From positions 992,001 through 1,056,000 of the forward strand of contig OZ244915.1 of the NCBI GenBank assembly GCA_965221815.1: 64,000 bases of DNA. The letters run 5' to 3'. The notes beneath the pieces are model-generated. The model ran no database searches. It was not told the DNA's origin and saw only the letters and a program-made list of their open reading frames with translations. Numbering within the stretch: the first letter of the stretch is position 1; each line of letters begins with the position of its first letter. A program made the position numbers and the translations under genes. Shown piece by piece: positions 14,765-22,751 of the stretch. The DNA is from JAPOXR01 sp965221815. Its GTDB lineage: Bacteria; Pseudomonadota; Alphaproteobacteria; Rhodobacterales; Rhodobacteraceae.

Positions 14765-17700
14765 ATGCCAACACGTTACCTGACCGATTCCCAACGCCAA
14801 CGTTTCGGCCGTTTCGATGGCCCGCCCGGGCCGGAAGATTGTGTGCGGTGCTTTGTGCTGGATCCCCAGGCTCTGCAGACCCTGGGTCGACTCCGGGGGG
14901 CACACAATCGTTTGGGATATGCCACACTTCTGTGCAGCGTGCGTTTCCTGGGAACGTTTCCTGATGCCAATGCCACCATTCCGCCCGAAATTCTGTCCAT
15001 CCTCCGGGCGCAACTGGAACTCGAAGATGCGGTTGATCTGGAGGGGTACTGGGGCTCCAGGACGCACGCGCGTCATGTGCGTGCCATCCGAGAACATTAC
15101 GGCTTCGTGCATTTCAGCGAGGCCCCGCAGATCCGTTTTCGTCTGTCCCGCTGGCTCTATGCGGCGTGCTGGGCGGGCCATGAACGCCCGGGGGCCTTGG
15201 TGCTGGCGGCCGCGGATTGGTTGATTGATCACAACGTGCTCTTGCCCGGTGTCTCGACACTCGAGCGCCTTGTGGGGCGAATCCGGGAGCGGGTCCAGAC
15301 GCGTTTGTGGTCGCGTCTCGTCAACGGCCTGACGCCGGCGCAACGCACCCAGATTGCGCACTTGTTCACAACAGAAAAGGGACGCCTGAGCGGGCTGGAG
15401 ATCTTGCGGGCCCCGCCGCTGAAACGACAACCGACCCAATTGGCCAAACATCTGGATCGACTGGATGCGGTGCGCGCCTTTGGCTTGCGTCCCACGCCGC
15501 CCGCAGGGGTCCCGGCGGCGCAGCTGGAGCGGTTGGCACGCATCGCCCGGACAACCAAACCGTCCGCTCTCGCCACCCTGCAAGAGCCGCGCCGCACCGC
15601 GACGATGGCCGCACTCTTCTACACACTGGAAGCCGCCGCCCAGGACGAAGCCACAGAGCTCGGAGAAGCGTTGATCGCCGACCTGTTCCGGGACGCGGAA
15701 ACCACCCGCAACAAGAGGCGGATCGCCCACCAGAGAGAGATGGATGCGGCGGTCCGGGTTCTGCGCCATCTGGCCGCACTGGTCATCGCCGATGACAATC
15801 TGCCGCCGCATCTGTGGAAAGACAGATTGTTGGCGCGCGTCCCGAAAGACACAATTGAGAAGGCCATGACAACAATCGACACGTGTGTTCACCCCGTCTC
15901 GTCCAAACCGATCACGGAACTGACAGACCGATGGGGGCGGGCGCAAAAACTGTTCCGTCAGATCATCACACGCATCGATCTCGAGAGCGCACCGGGTGGG
16001 CAGGCGGTGACCGCCGCCACGGATTGGTTGCGTGATCATCCCGACTGGACCCGTGCGACCCTGAGAGATGCCCCGACCGCTGTGCTCTCGCGCTCCTGGC
16101 AGGGTGCCGTCCTCGGCAAGGATGGCCGGGTGGCCGATCCCAAAGCCTATGTTTTGGCCACCATTGAGGCGTGGATCAAGGCTGTCAAGCGGCGCGACAT
16201 CTTCGCCGCCCCGGGCATCCGCTATGCGGATCCCCGCATCGGCATGCTGGAACGGCAGGGATGGCACAACGCCAAAGGAGTCGTGTGCCGGGCACTGGGC
16301 CACACCCTCGACGGCGGGGGTGAGATGCGCCGTCTGACCGATCTTCTGGACACAACGTTTCGCCGCGTCGCCGCGCGCGCCGATCAGAACCCCGATCTGC
16401 GGTTCGAGATCGACAAAGGCAAACGCCGGATTTCTGTGGGGCGGCTGGATCGCCTGGCGGAACCGTCCCGTCTGATCGAGCTGCGCCGCGCGGTGCATCG
16501 CCGCCTCCCGAAAGGCGGAATCCCGGACGTTCTTCTCGAGGTGATGGACCGCACACGATTCCCGGCCGCCTTCACCCATCTTGATGACCAACCCGCCAAC
16601 GTGACGCATTTTGAGACCAGCCTCTGCGCCGTCCTCATCGCCCAGGCCTGCAATATCGGCCCCGAACCCCTCGTGCGCGAAGATCATCCGGCGCTGGGGC
16701 GCCACCGCCTGTCCTGGCTCACCCAGAATTTCATCCGCCCGGACACACTCGCCGCCGCCAGCGCCCGGATCGTCACCGCCCACAGAGAACTGCCCATCAC
16801 CGCCCATTGGGGAGACGGGCAAACGGTCTCGGCCGACGGGCTGCGCTTCCTGGCCCCGAAAAGCGCCATCCATGCCGGGCCCAACCCCAAATATTTCCGC
16901 AACAGACGTGGCATCACCTGGTACAACATGCTGTCCGACCAGTATGCCGGTCTCGGGGCCATGGTCGTCCCCGGCACCCTGCGCGACAGCCTGGTCATCC
17001 TCGCGCTCCTGCTCAACCAGGACACCGAATGCGATCCCGCACACGTCATGACCGACAGCGCCGCCTATTCGGATTCCATGTTCGGCCTCTTCTGGCTGCT
17101 GGGTTACAACTTCTGCCCGCGTCTGAAAGATATCGGCGGGGCACGTCTCTGGAGAGTGGACAAGACCGCCAACTACGGACCCCTCGGGGAGATCGCCGAA
17201 GGCACCATCAACATCAAACTCATCATCGACAACTGGGACGATCTGATGCGGCTCGCCGGATCCCTCAAACTGGGACATCTCAAGGCCGCCGGCGTCATGC
17301 GCATCCTGCAGACCCGGGACCGCCCGACAACACTCGCCCGCGCCCTCATGCATCTGGGCCGCCTGATCAAGACCCTGCACATCCTGAACTATATCGACGA
17401 CCCCGCATTCCGCCGCCGCATCCTCATCCAACTCAACCGGCAGGAACAGCGTCACAAACTGGCTCGACGAATCCATCATGGCAACCGCGGGGAAGTCCGA
17501 AACGCCCTGCGACAAGGGCAGGAAGAACAACTGGGCGCACTCGGACTGGTCCTCAATGCCATCACCCACTGGAACGCCATCGACATGCAAGAAGCCGTGA
17601 ACCAATTGAGACACCAGGGACAGAACGCCGACCCGCAGGACATCGCACGACTCTCCCCCCTTCTGTGGGACCATATCAACTTCCTGGGACACTACGAGAT

Positions 17701-17773
17701 CCGCCGGCCCGAAAATGTCGCCCGCGGCCAATTACGCCCCCTCAGAGACCCTAATTCAGCATGGGAATTTTGA
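14765..17773 (+). CDS. tnpA: TnpA, Tn3-family transposase
   Basis: A 1002-residue DDE transposase, full length for the family. The N-terminal DNA-binding part (RYLTDSQRQRFGRFDGPP) is the DUF4158-type domain. The C-terminal catalytic part includes HVMTDSAAYSDSMFGLFWLL and RLKDIGGARLWR, with LLWDHINFLGHYE near the end as in Tn3 relatives. The ATG at 14765 follows TTTCGCACACC with a weak ribosome-binding site (GAGGAG further upstream). The stop lies 15 bp before the right inverted repeat. It appears intact. Confidence 0.93.
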   Translation: MPTRYLTDSQRQRFGRFDGPPGPEDCVRCFVLDPQALQTLGRLRGAHNRLGYATLLCSVRFLGTFPDANATIPPEILSILRAQLELEDAVDLEGYWGSRTHARHVRAIREHYGFVHFSEAPQIRFRLSRWLYAACWAGHERPGALVLAAADWLIDHNVLLPGVSTLERLVGRIRERVQTRLWSRLVNGLTPAQRTQIAHLFTTEKGRLSGLEILRAPPLKRQPTQLAKHLDRLDAVRAFGLRPTPPAGVPAAQLERLARIARTTKPSALATLQEPRRTATMAALFYTLEAAAQDEATELGEALIADLFRDAETTRNKRRIAHQREMDAAVRVLRHLAALVIADDNLPPHLWKDRLLARVPKDTIEKAMTTIDTCVHPVSSKPITELTDRWGRAQKLFRQIITRIDLESAPGGQAVTAATDWLRDHPDWTRATLRDAPTAVLSRSWQGAVLGKDGRVADPKAYVLATIEAWIKAVKRRDIFAAPGIRYADPRIGMLERQGWHNAKGVVCRALGHTLDGGGEMRRLTDLLDTTFRRVAARADQNPDLRFEIDKGKRRISVGRLDRLAEPSRLIELRRAVHRRLPKGGIPDVLLEVMDRTRFPAAFTHLDDQPANVTHFETSLCAVLIAQACNIGPEPLVREDHPALGRHRLSWLTQNFIRPDTLAAASARIVTAHRELPITAHWGDGQTVSADGLRFLAPKSAIHAGPNPKYFRNRRGITWYNMLSDQYAGLGAMVVPGTLRDSLVILALLLNQDTECDPAHVMTDSAAYSDSMFGLFWLLGYNFCPRLKDIGGARLWRVDKTANYGPLGEIAEGTINIKLIIDNWDDLMRLAGSLKLGHLKAAGVMRILQTRDRPTTLARALMHLGRLIKTLHILNYIDDPAFRRRILIQLNRQEQRHKLARRIHHGNRGEVRNALRQGQEEQLGALGLVLNAITHWNAIDMQEAVNQLRHQGQNADPQDIARLSPLLWDHINFLGHYEIRRPENVARGQLRPLRDPNSAWEF

Positions 17774-17788
17774 AAAGAAAAAACAACC

Positions 17789-17826
17789 CTTATGACGAGT
17801 GACCGTTCCAATCAGCCGCAGATCCC
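17789..17826 (-). repeat. right terminal inverted repeat of the Tn3-family transposon
   Basis: 38 bp, the inverted copy of 14030-14067, ending GCCGCAGATCCC. The IS5-family sequence resumes at the very next base. Confidence 0.9.
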
Positions 17827-18181
17827 ATTCCTTCCGATTCTGATCCCCCTTTTTGGCCCCGGAGGCCTTCTGGTGCGCTGGCATGATCGTGCCATCCACA
17901 GACACCATCGACAGATCCAGATCACCAGATAACTCATTGAAAATACGTTCAAAAAGATTTGCTTGGGTCCAACGCCGGAACCGTTTGAAGACACTGTTCC
18001 ACCGCCCAAAATGCGGCGGGAGGTCACGCCAGGGGGTTCCTGTCCGGAACCGCCAGAGAACTCCTTCCAGAAAAAGACGATTGTCCACCGCCGTGCACCC
18101 CGGGTCGGTCACCTTGCCCGGACACAGCGGGGCCACCCGCGCCCACATCTCATCTGTCAAAACTGTGCGATCTGCATTCAT
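17827..18181 (-). pseudogene. IS5-family OrfA, 3'-truncated (copy 3)
   Basis: The frame from the ATG at 18181 (MNADRTVLTDEMWARV) is the OrfA sequence through KKGDQNRKE. It then runs into the Tn3 inverted repeat and ends with unrelated residues at 17756. The second and third catalytic residues are lost, so it cannot transpose. Confidence 0.8.
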
Positions 18182-18283
18182 CTTGTCACCTGTCTCGTCT
18201 GCTCGTGCCGCCTTTTCCGGCGTGCAATCCCGGCAAAAATACACGATAAATGCTCAAGACGCAAGGCAATTGTCAACGGGCCT
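17827..18283 (-). mobile_element. IS5-family element, copy 3, truncated by the Tn3 transposon
   Basis: This holds the right inverted repeat (ending at 18283, then TA) and nearly all of OrfA, almost identical to copies 1 and 2. The sequence stops at 17827, just after the slippery-run region, where the Tn3 right repeat begins. OrfB and the other inverted repeat are missing from both sides of the transposon. Confidence 0.88.
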
Positions 18284-18299
18284 TAGACATCATGGATTG

Positions 18300-18356
18300 A
18301 CCTGTCCCGATCCTGTCCCTGTATACAGGATCCAATGCATGGCCCTGAAGAGGGCC
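18300..18356 (+). promoter_or_regulatory. leader hairpins upstream of IS110 transposase
   Basis: Two perfect hairpins precede the gene: GATCCTGT pairing with ACAGGATC (about 18309-18332) and GGCCCT pairing with AGGGCC (about 18340-18355). They could limit read-through transcription or belong to the element's end structure. Confidence 0.45.
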
Positions 18357-18370
18357 CCGTTACGGAGGAC

Positions 18371-19510
18371 ATGTCAATGTCAGACTTTGAATACAGTGCC
18401 TATGTGGGTCTTGATGTCCACAAGGATTCGATTGCGGTGGCCATTGCCCGGCCTGGCCGGACGGGACCGGAGTGGCAGGGGACGATTCCCAACCATCGAT
18501 CCGCCCTCCGGCACCTGATCAAGCGCCTGAGTCCGGATGGGCTCGTGCTCAGCTTCTGTTATGAAGCCGGGCCCTGTGGGTATGGCATCTATCGGGAGAT
18601 CACGGAGACGGGTCATCACTGCGTGGTCGTCGCGCCGGGGCTTGTGCCGCGAGGGGCCACGGATCGCATCAAGACGGATCGGCGGGATGCGACGATGCTG
18701 GCGCGCGAACACCGGTCTGGATCGCTCACGCCTGTCTGGGTTCCCGACCCGGAACAGGAGGCGATGCGGGACCTGACCCGGGCCCGTGAGGACATGAAAG
18801 CCCTGCAGACAAAAGCCCGTCAGCGCCTTGGCGCGTTCCTCCTCCGGCACGACCGCATCTATCCGGGCCGCAGCCGCTGGACGCAAGCCCACACGCGCTG
18901 GCTGGAGGCCCAGGCCTTCGACAGCCCGGTGCAGCAGATCGTCTTCCAGGAGTATGTGGATGCCACCCGGGAGGCCACGCGGCGGGTGGCGGATCTCGAG
19001 AATCAGATCCACGCCGCCGCCCAGGACGGGTCGCTGGCTCCCTTGGTGACCGCCCTGATCAGCCTCCGGGGGATCCATGTCCTGAGTGCCGTCACCATCC
19101 TCGCCGAGCTCGGCGACATCACCCGCTTCGACACACCGCGGCAACTGATGAGTTTCCTCGGCCTGGTTCCCAGCGAACACTCCTCGGGACCCAAGCGCCG
19201 CACCGGCGGGATCACCAAGACCGGCAACGGCCATGTCCGGCGGATCCGGGTGGAAGCGGCGTGGAACACTCGCGTCCCCGCCCGCAAGACACGCCATCTG
19301 CAGGCCAAGGCCGCCGCCGCGCCGGACCGGGTGCAGACCATCGCCTGGCAGGCCCAGAAACGACTCTGTGCGCGTTACAGCCGTCTCAGCGCTGTGCGCA
19401 AGCATCAGTGCAAGGTGACCACAGCCGTGGCCCGGGAGCTTGTCGGCGTCATCGGGGCCATCGTCTGCGAGGTCAACGCCCGCCCGCATGCCAGCCGAGC
19501 CCTGACCTGA
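18371..19510 (+). CDS. IS110-family DEDD transposase
   Basis: About 379 residues. The RuvC-like DEDD domain is at the N-terminus (AYVGLDVHKDSIAVAIA has the first Asp; TDRIKTDRRDATMLA has the paired Asp residues), with a middle helical region. The C-terminal Transposase_20 domain has LRGIHVLSAVTILAELGDITRFDTP, LMSFLGLVPSEHSSG and GHVRRIRVEAAW, the serine-bearing region. The ATG at 18371 follows GGAGGAC; 18377 is an alternative. The gene looks complete. Confidence 0.9.
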   Translation: MSMSDFEYSAYVGLDVHKDSIAVAIARPGRTGPEWQGTIPNHRSALRHLIKRLSPDGLVLSFCYEAGPCGYGIYREITETGHHCVVVAPGLVPRGATDRIKTDRRDATMLAREHRSGSLTPVWVPDPEQEAMRDLTRAREDMKALQTKARQRLGAFLLRHDRIYPGRSRWTQAHTRWLEAQAFDSPVQQIVFQEYVDATREATRRVADLENQIHAAAQDGSLAPLVTALISLRGIHVLSAVTILAELGDITRFDTPRQLMSFLGLVPSEHSSGPKRRTGGITKTGNGHVRRIRVEAAWNTRVPARKTRHLQAKAAAAPDRVQTIAWQAQKRLCARYSRLSAVRKHQCKVTTAVARELVGVIGAIVCEVNARPHASRALT

Positions 19511-19760
19511 AAGACACGGAAGCCAACCATGACCGAGTCAGGATGCAGGCAGAACGGAAGGAGAACCCTCGATCACGCTCTGCGGCACAGTCTGAAACCT
19601 GCAACCCGCGATCTTAGAGAGAGGCAGCTCCGTGACGAAAGTGAAGTCTGGCGGGACCCAACCCGCGAATATCAGTCTGATCCACCGTCGCTATTACTGT
19701 CTGCATCCCGACACGGCCATGATATTGCGAGGAATCGCAGGATGCCATAATAGAGACATC
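19511..19760 (+). ncRNA. candidate bridge/seek RNA region of the IS110 element
   Basis: About 250 bases between the transposase stop and the tRNA contain no gene. They include motifs I associate with right ends of related elements (CTGAAACCTGCAACCCGCGA, GAGGCAGCTCC, TGATCCACCGTCGC) and a GCGGG/CCCGC hairpin near 19659. IS1111-like elements encode their guide RNA in the right end. Assignment rests on layout and recalled motif similarity; no RNA structure was computed. Confidence 0.4.
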
Positions 19761-19792
19761 TCAGCGGTCAATCCATATCAGTGTTGAATTGT

Positions 19793-20095
19793 GCGGACGT
19801 GGCGGAAAGGTAGACGCGGCAGACTTGATCAAAATTGAGTGTCTGTTGGGAAACTGACAGAATAGAACTGCTCAAATTCGGGGAAGGCTCTGGTTTCATA
19901 CCGTGCTGATCCCGAGCCAAGCCCGGCAATGTCGGGAAGGTGTAGAGACTAGACGGGCAGCACCTAAGGCTTGTGACAGCTAAGGTGAAGGGATAGTCCA
20001 GACCACAAACGCCATATGGCGGCGGCGAAAGCTGTAGGGGTAAGAAAATCTGCTTCCAGAAAGGAGTGCGGGTTCGAGTCCCGCCGTCCGCACCA
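19793..20095 (+). tRNA. tRNA-Leu(UAA) interrupted by a group I intron
   Basis: The 5' exon 19793-19826 reads GCGGACGTGGCGGAAAGG, then TAGACGC (a Leu-type D-arm), and ends GCAGACTT. The 3' exon 20045-20095 starts AAAATCTGC, has a long variable arm (TTCC/GGAG), T-stem GCGGG/CCCGC, acceptor CGTCCGC, discriminator A and CCA. Acceptor strands GCGGACG and CGTCCGC pair fully, as do anticodon stem strands GCAGA and TCTGC. Joining the exons gives an 85-nt class II tRNA with loop CTTAAAA, hence anticodon UAA. Confidence 0.85.
19827..20044 (+). ncRNA. group I intron in the anticodon loop of tRNA-Leu
   Basis: This 218-nt insertion follows U at the 5' splice site and ends in G, as group I introns do. It shares order and sequence blocks with plastid and cyanobacterial tRNA-Leu(UAA) introns: ATTGAG, GGGAAACTGA, CTCAAATTCGGGGAAGGCTC, GATCCCGAGCCAAG, GTGTAGAGACTAGACGGGCA and AAGGGATAGTCC. 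It has no room for a homing endonuclease. The insertion point, after U34 of the anticodon, is the classic one. Structure was judged by eye. Confidence 0.82.
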
Positions 20096-20120
20096 TTCTG
20101 TCGTCATGTTGGTGAGTCTC

Positions 20121-21689
20121 TTATCTTGGCGATTCGCTGACGGGATCTGAACATTCCTTGCCATCCGGTTCAGACGCAGACATTTGTGCTCTGTCACTGA
20201 GATATGCGTTGAGCCATGTGGCAAACCTGTCCTGCTCGGCCGGGCTCATGAAAAGATGGTGTTTTGTTCGACGGAACAGGATGTCATCGGCGGTTTGTGC
20301 CCATTCATAACGTCTCAACCAATCGACCTCACGCGCATAGAGATGACCGCCGAAGTGATGGCCGAGATCGGCAATCGAAGAGACGTCATGCAGCAGGCGC
20401 CGGGATTCAGTTCCGTAATTGCGCGCATAGTGACGCGCCAGGACGTCAGGAAGACAGGGAAAATCAGCGCGGAACCGCGTGAACCACGCGTTAAAGTCGG
20501 CATCAGGCATCTCGCCGCCTGGCAGGGCAATGTCTGAGGTCCAGTCAGGCCCCATGTCCGGAAAATAAGGACGCAATTTGTGCAGCGCGGCTTCAGACAG
20601 TTTGCGATAGGTGGTGAGCTTGCCGCCAAAGGCAGACAATAAAGGTGCCTTGCCGGCACCACCGTCAAGTTCAAAACTATAGTCCCGTGTCACTGTCGAT
20701 GCATCTTTTGCGGCATCATCATCAAAGAGCGGACGCACGCCGGAATATGAAGCGCGGATGTCCTTTTCGCTGAGAGGATGAGTAAAATACATGTTCAGAA
20801 TATTCAGAAGATACGTCGTTTCAGCGGTGTCTGTCTCCACATCCTCTGGGTGGCCGGAATAGGGGATATCAGTGGTCCCAACCAATGCCAGATTGTCAAA
20901 ATAGGGATTGACGAATATCAACCGATTGTCTGGAGCTTGCAGCACGTACCCATGTTCGCCATCCCACCAGCGATCCATGATGAGATGTGATCCTTTCACC
21001 AGCCGAATCCGTTTTGAGGATGTGACCTCGCGGGCACTGGAAATGACCTGCTCAACCCAAGGCCCGGACGCATTGAAGACGGCCCGTGCCGACACGTCGT
21101 GCTGACCCGAATCTCCTTGCAGCGAGACGCGCCAATTGGCTCCCTCGCGGTTCAGTGCTGTGACCGCAGTGCGCGTGAGAATCTCGGCCCCCCGCTGCGC
21201 TGCGTCGCGGGCATTCAGGATGACCAGCCGCGCATCATCAACCCACACGTCATGATAGGCGAAGGCATGACGATAGGCGCTGTTGACCCGACTCCCTTCC
21301 GGCTCGCGATTGAGTCTGAGCGCCTGCGTCATGGGTATCCTGCTGCGACCGCCCAGATGATCATAGAGAAAAAGCCCCAGACCAATCAGCCAACGTGGTC
21401 TTTGTTGCGGTGCATGCAGCAGGATGAGTCGAATGGGCCAGGCAAGATGCGGTACGGCATTGAGTATAACGTCTCTTTCCCTGAGGGCCTCACGCACCAG
21501 GCGAAATTCATAATGTTCCAGATAGCGCAGCCCACCATGAATATATTTTCCGGAGCGGGAAGAGGTGCCCTGTGCCAGGTCGTCTTTTTCTGCCAAAAGG
21601 GTCTTCAAGCCCCGCCCCGCCGCGTCCCGTGCTGTTCCGGCCCCGTTGATACCGCCGCCGATGACGACCAGATCATAGTCTGCTGTCAT
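20121..21689 (-). CDS. glpD: FAD-dependent glycerol-3-phosphate dehydrogenase family (GlpD-like)
   Basis: A 522-residue flavoprotein. The Rossmann FAD motif GGGINGAG is at residues 11-18; KYIHGGLRYLEHYEFRLVREAL, VKGSHLIM and IRASYSGVRPLFDD are GlpD signatures, and AFGGKLTTYRKLSE lies near the end of the catalytic part. Length and domain order are normal. It starts 6 bp after the upstream dehydrogenase stop and is the last gene of a three-gene operon with an EryA-like kinase. Its substrate could therefore be L-erythritol phosphate (EryB is a GlpD relative) rather than glycerol phosphate. Family is certain, substrate is not. Confidence 0.85.
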   Translation of the reverse strand: MTADYDLVVIGGGINGAGTARDAAGRGLKTLLAEKDDLAQGTSSRSGKYIHGGLRYLEHYEFRLVREALRERDVILNAVPHLAWPIRLILLHAPQQRPRWLIGLGLFLYDHLGGRSRIPMTQALRLNREPEGSRVNSAYRHAFAYHDVWVDDARLVILNARDAAQRGAEILTRTAVTALNREGANWRVSLQGDSGQHDVSARAVFNASGPWVEQVISSAREVTSSKRIRLVKGSHLIMDRWWDGEHGYVLQAPDNRLIFVNPYFDNLALVGTTDIPYSGHPEDVETDTAETTYLLNILNMYFTHPLSEKDIRASYSGVRPLFDDDAAKDASTVTRDYSFELDGGAGKAPLLSAFGGKLTTYRKLSEAALHKLRPYFPDMGPDWTSDIALPGGEMPDADFNAWFTRFRADFPCLPDVLARHYARNYGTESRRLLHDVSSIADLGHHFGGHLYAREVDWLRRYEWAQTADDILFRRTKHHLFMSPAEQDRFATWLNAYLSDRAQMSASEPDGKECSDPVSESPR

Positions 21690-21695
21690 GATGAC

Positions 21696-22751
21696 CTAGC
21701 GGGCTGCAGATGAGCATGGGTGCAGCGGTGGTTCACCGGCAAGCCAGCGACGCAATTCCTCTGCAGCCATTTCTGCCGAAACGCGTACGGTTTTGAGAGT
21801 GGCACCGGCGATATGCGGCGTGACAGTCACATTGGGAAGTTTCAGAAGGGGCCAGTCCGCGGGCGGCGGTTCTGGATCAAAAGTGTCCAGCATGGCACTC
21901 TGCAAATGTCCGTTTCGGAGCACGGTTTCGAGTGCATGACAATCCACCAGTTCTCCCCGTGCCGTATTGATCAATACGGCACCGTGTTTCATGGCTTGAA
22001 AGGCATCCTTATTCATCAGGTTTCGTGTCTGTGGTGTCAAACGGCAATGAAGAGACACAATATCCGCTTCACGCAACAGCGCATTCAGGGTCAATTTCCG
22101 GACTCCGTAAGCGATATCAGCCTCATCAAGGGATGCTTTGGGATCATTGACCAGAATCGTGGAGCCAAATGTCTGCAAATGTTTGACAACGCGTGATCCG
22201 ATGGCACCGTAGCCGATAATTCCCACGGACATTTCCGACAATTCGCCGCCGGCCCTGTCAGCGCGGTAGAGATCACCACGAAATCGTCCGGTCCGCAGAG
22301 CTTCATGACCTTTGATGATGTTCTTGATTTGTGTCAGTATCGCAGCAATCGTAAATTCTGCGACCGATGACGCGTTGCGCCCGGGTGCGTTGACCACGGT
22401 GACACCAGAATCACCTGCTGCTGTCAAATCCACGTTGACCGGGCCTCCCCGGGTGACGGCAACGAATTTGAGCATCGGTTTCGCCGCAAAGATCGAACGT
22501 GTCAGCGGTGCCACATGGGTAATCAATGCCTGGGCATTTCCGACATGTTCTGTCACCATTTCAACTGAACCCACGAACTCACTGATGCCCTGCAAATCGG
22601 GCTCCGAACTTTGTGAAATCAGTGGGTCGTCGGGCCAGGGTAAAGTCAAGTTACGGATCGACACGGAATTACCACAGGCTGCATGGATGGCGTCTTCAAA
22701 AATTGTCGGAAGCATAAACCGGTCGCCGATTATGGCAATCTCGGTGCTCAC
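21696..22751 (-). CDS. D-isomer-specific 2-hydroxyacid dehydrogenase
   Basis: A 351-residue NAD(P)-dependent dehydrogenase of the phosphoglycerate/glyoxylate reductase superfamily. The dinucleotide motif GYGAIG is at 180-185; the catalytic Arg (NTARGE, R265), Glu (DTFDPEPP, E294) and His (TPHIAG, H313) are all present. It overlaps the kinase gene by four bases (ATGA) and precedes the GlpD-like gene, so it belongs to the polyol operon, perhaps oxidising a tetronate or similar acid. The exact substrate cannot be read from sequence. Confidence 0.85.
   Translation of the reverse strand: MSTEIAIIGDRFMLPTIFEDAIHAACGNSVSIRNLTLPWPDDPLISQSSEPDLQGISEFVGSVEMVTEHVGNAQALITHVAPLTRSIFAAKPMLKFVAVTRGGPVNVDLTAAGDSGVTVVNAPGRNASSVAEFTIAAILTQIKNIIKGHEALRTGRFRGDLYRADRAGGELSEMSVGIIGYGAIGSRVVKHLQTFGSTILVNDPKASLDEADIAYGVRKLTLNALLREADIVSLHCRLTPQTRNLMNKDAFQAMKHGAVLINTARGELVDCHALETVLRNGHLQSAMLDTFDPEPPPADWPLLKLPNVTVTPHIAGATLKTVRVSAEMAAEELRRWLAGEPPLHPCSSAAR

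Larger units (their letters stand above)
14030..17826 (+). mobile_element. Tn3-family transposon (tnpR-res-tnpA), 3797 bp
   Basis: The 38-bp terminal inverted repeats are at 14030-14067 and 17789-17826. They start GGGATCTGCGGCTGATTGG and differ only near the inner end (CATCAG against CATAAG). They align with the classic Tn3 repeat (GGGGTCTG, TGGAACG, ACTC, TAAG blocks). Inside are a divergent resolvase and a full transposase, with no passenger genes. The 5-bp flanks are AGTCC and ATTCC, not identical, and the right flank is a broken IS5-family copy whose other half is missing. This suggests a deletion next to the left end. Confidence 0.9.
18286..19760 (+). mobile_element. IS110-family insertion sequence (approximate borders)
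   Basis: The transposase is preceded by at most 85 bases and followed by about 250 non-coding bases before the tRNA-Leu region. No terminal inverted repeats or target duplication are seen, which is normal for IS110 elements. A short left end with a long non-coding right end is the layout of the IS1111-like group. Borders are estimates. Confidence 0.6.

Noticed and set aside
14618..17731. A 1037-codon open frame on the minus strand
   Set aside because: It is the antisense shadow of tnpA in GC-rich DNA; its sequence has no family resemblance and the opposite strand is a clear Tn3 transposase.
18380..19489. A 369-codon minus-strand frame over the IS110 transposase
   Set aside because: Shadow of the DEDD transposase, no start signal or family.
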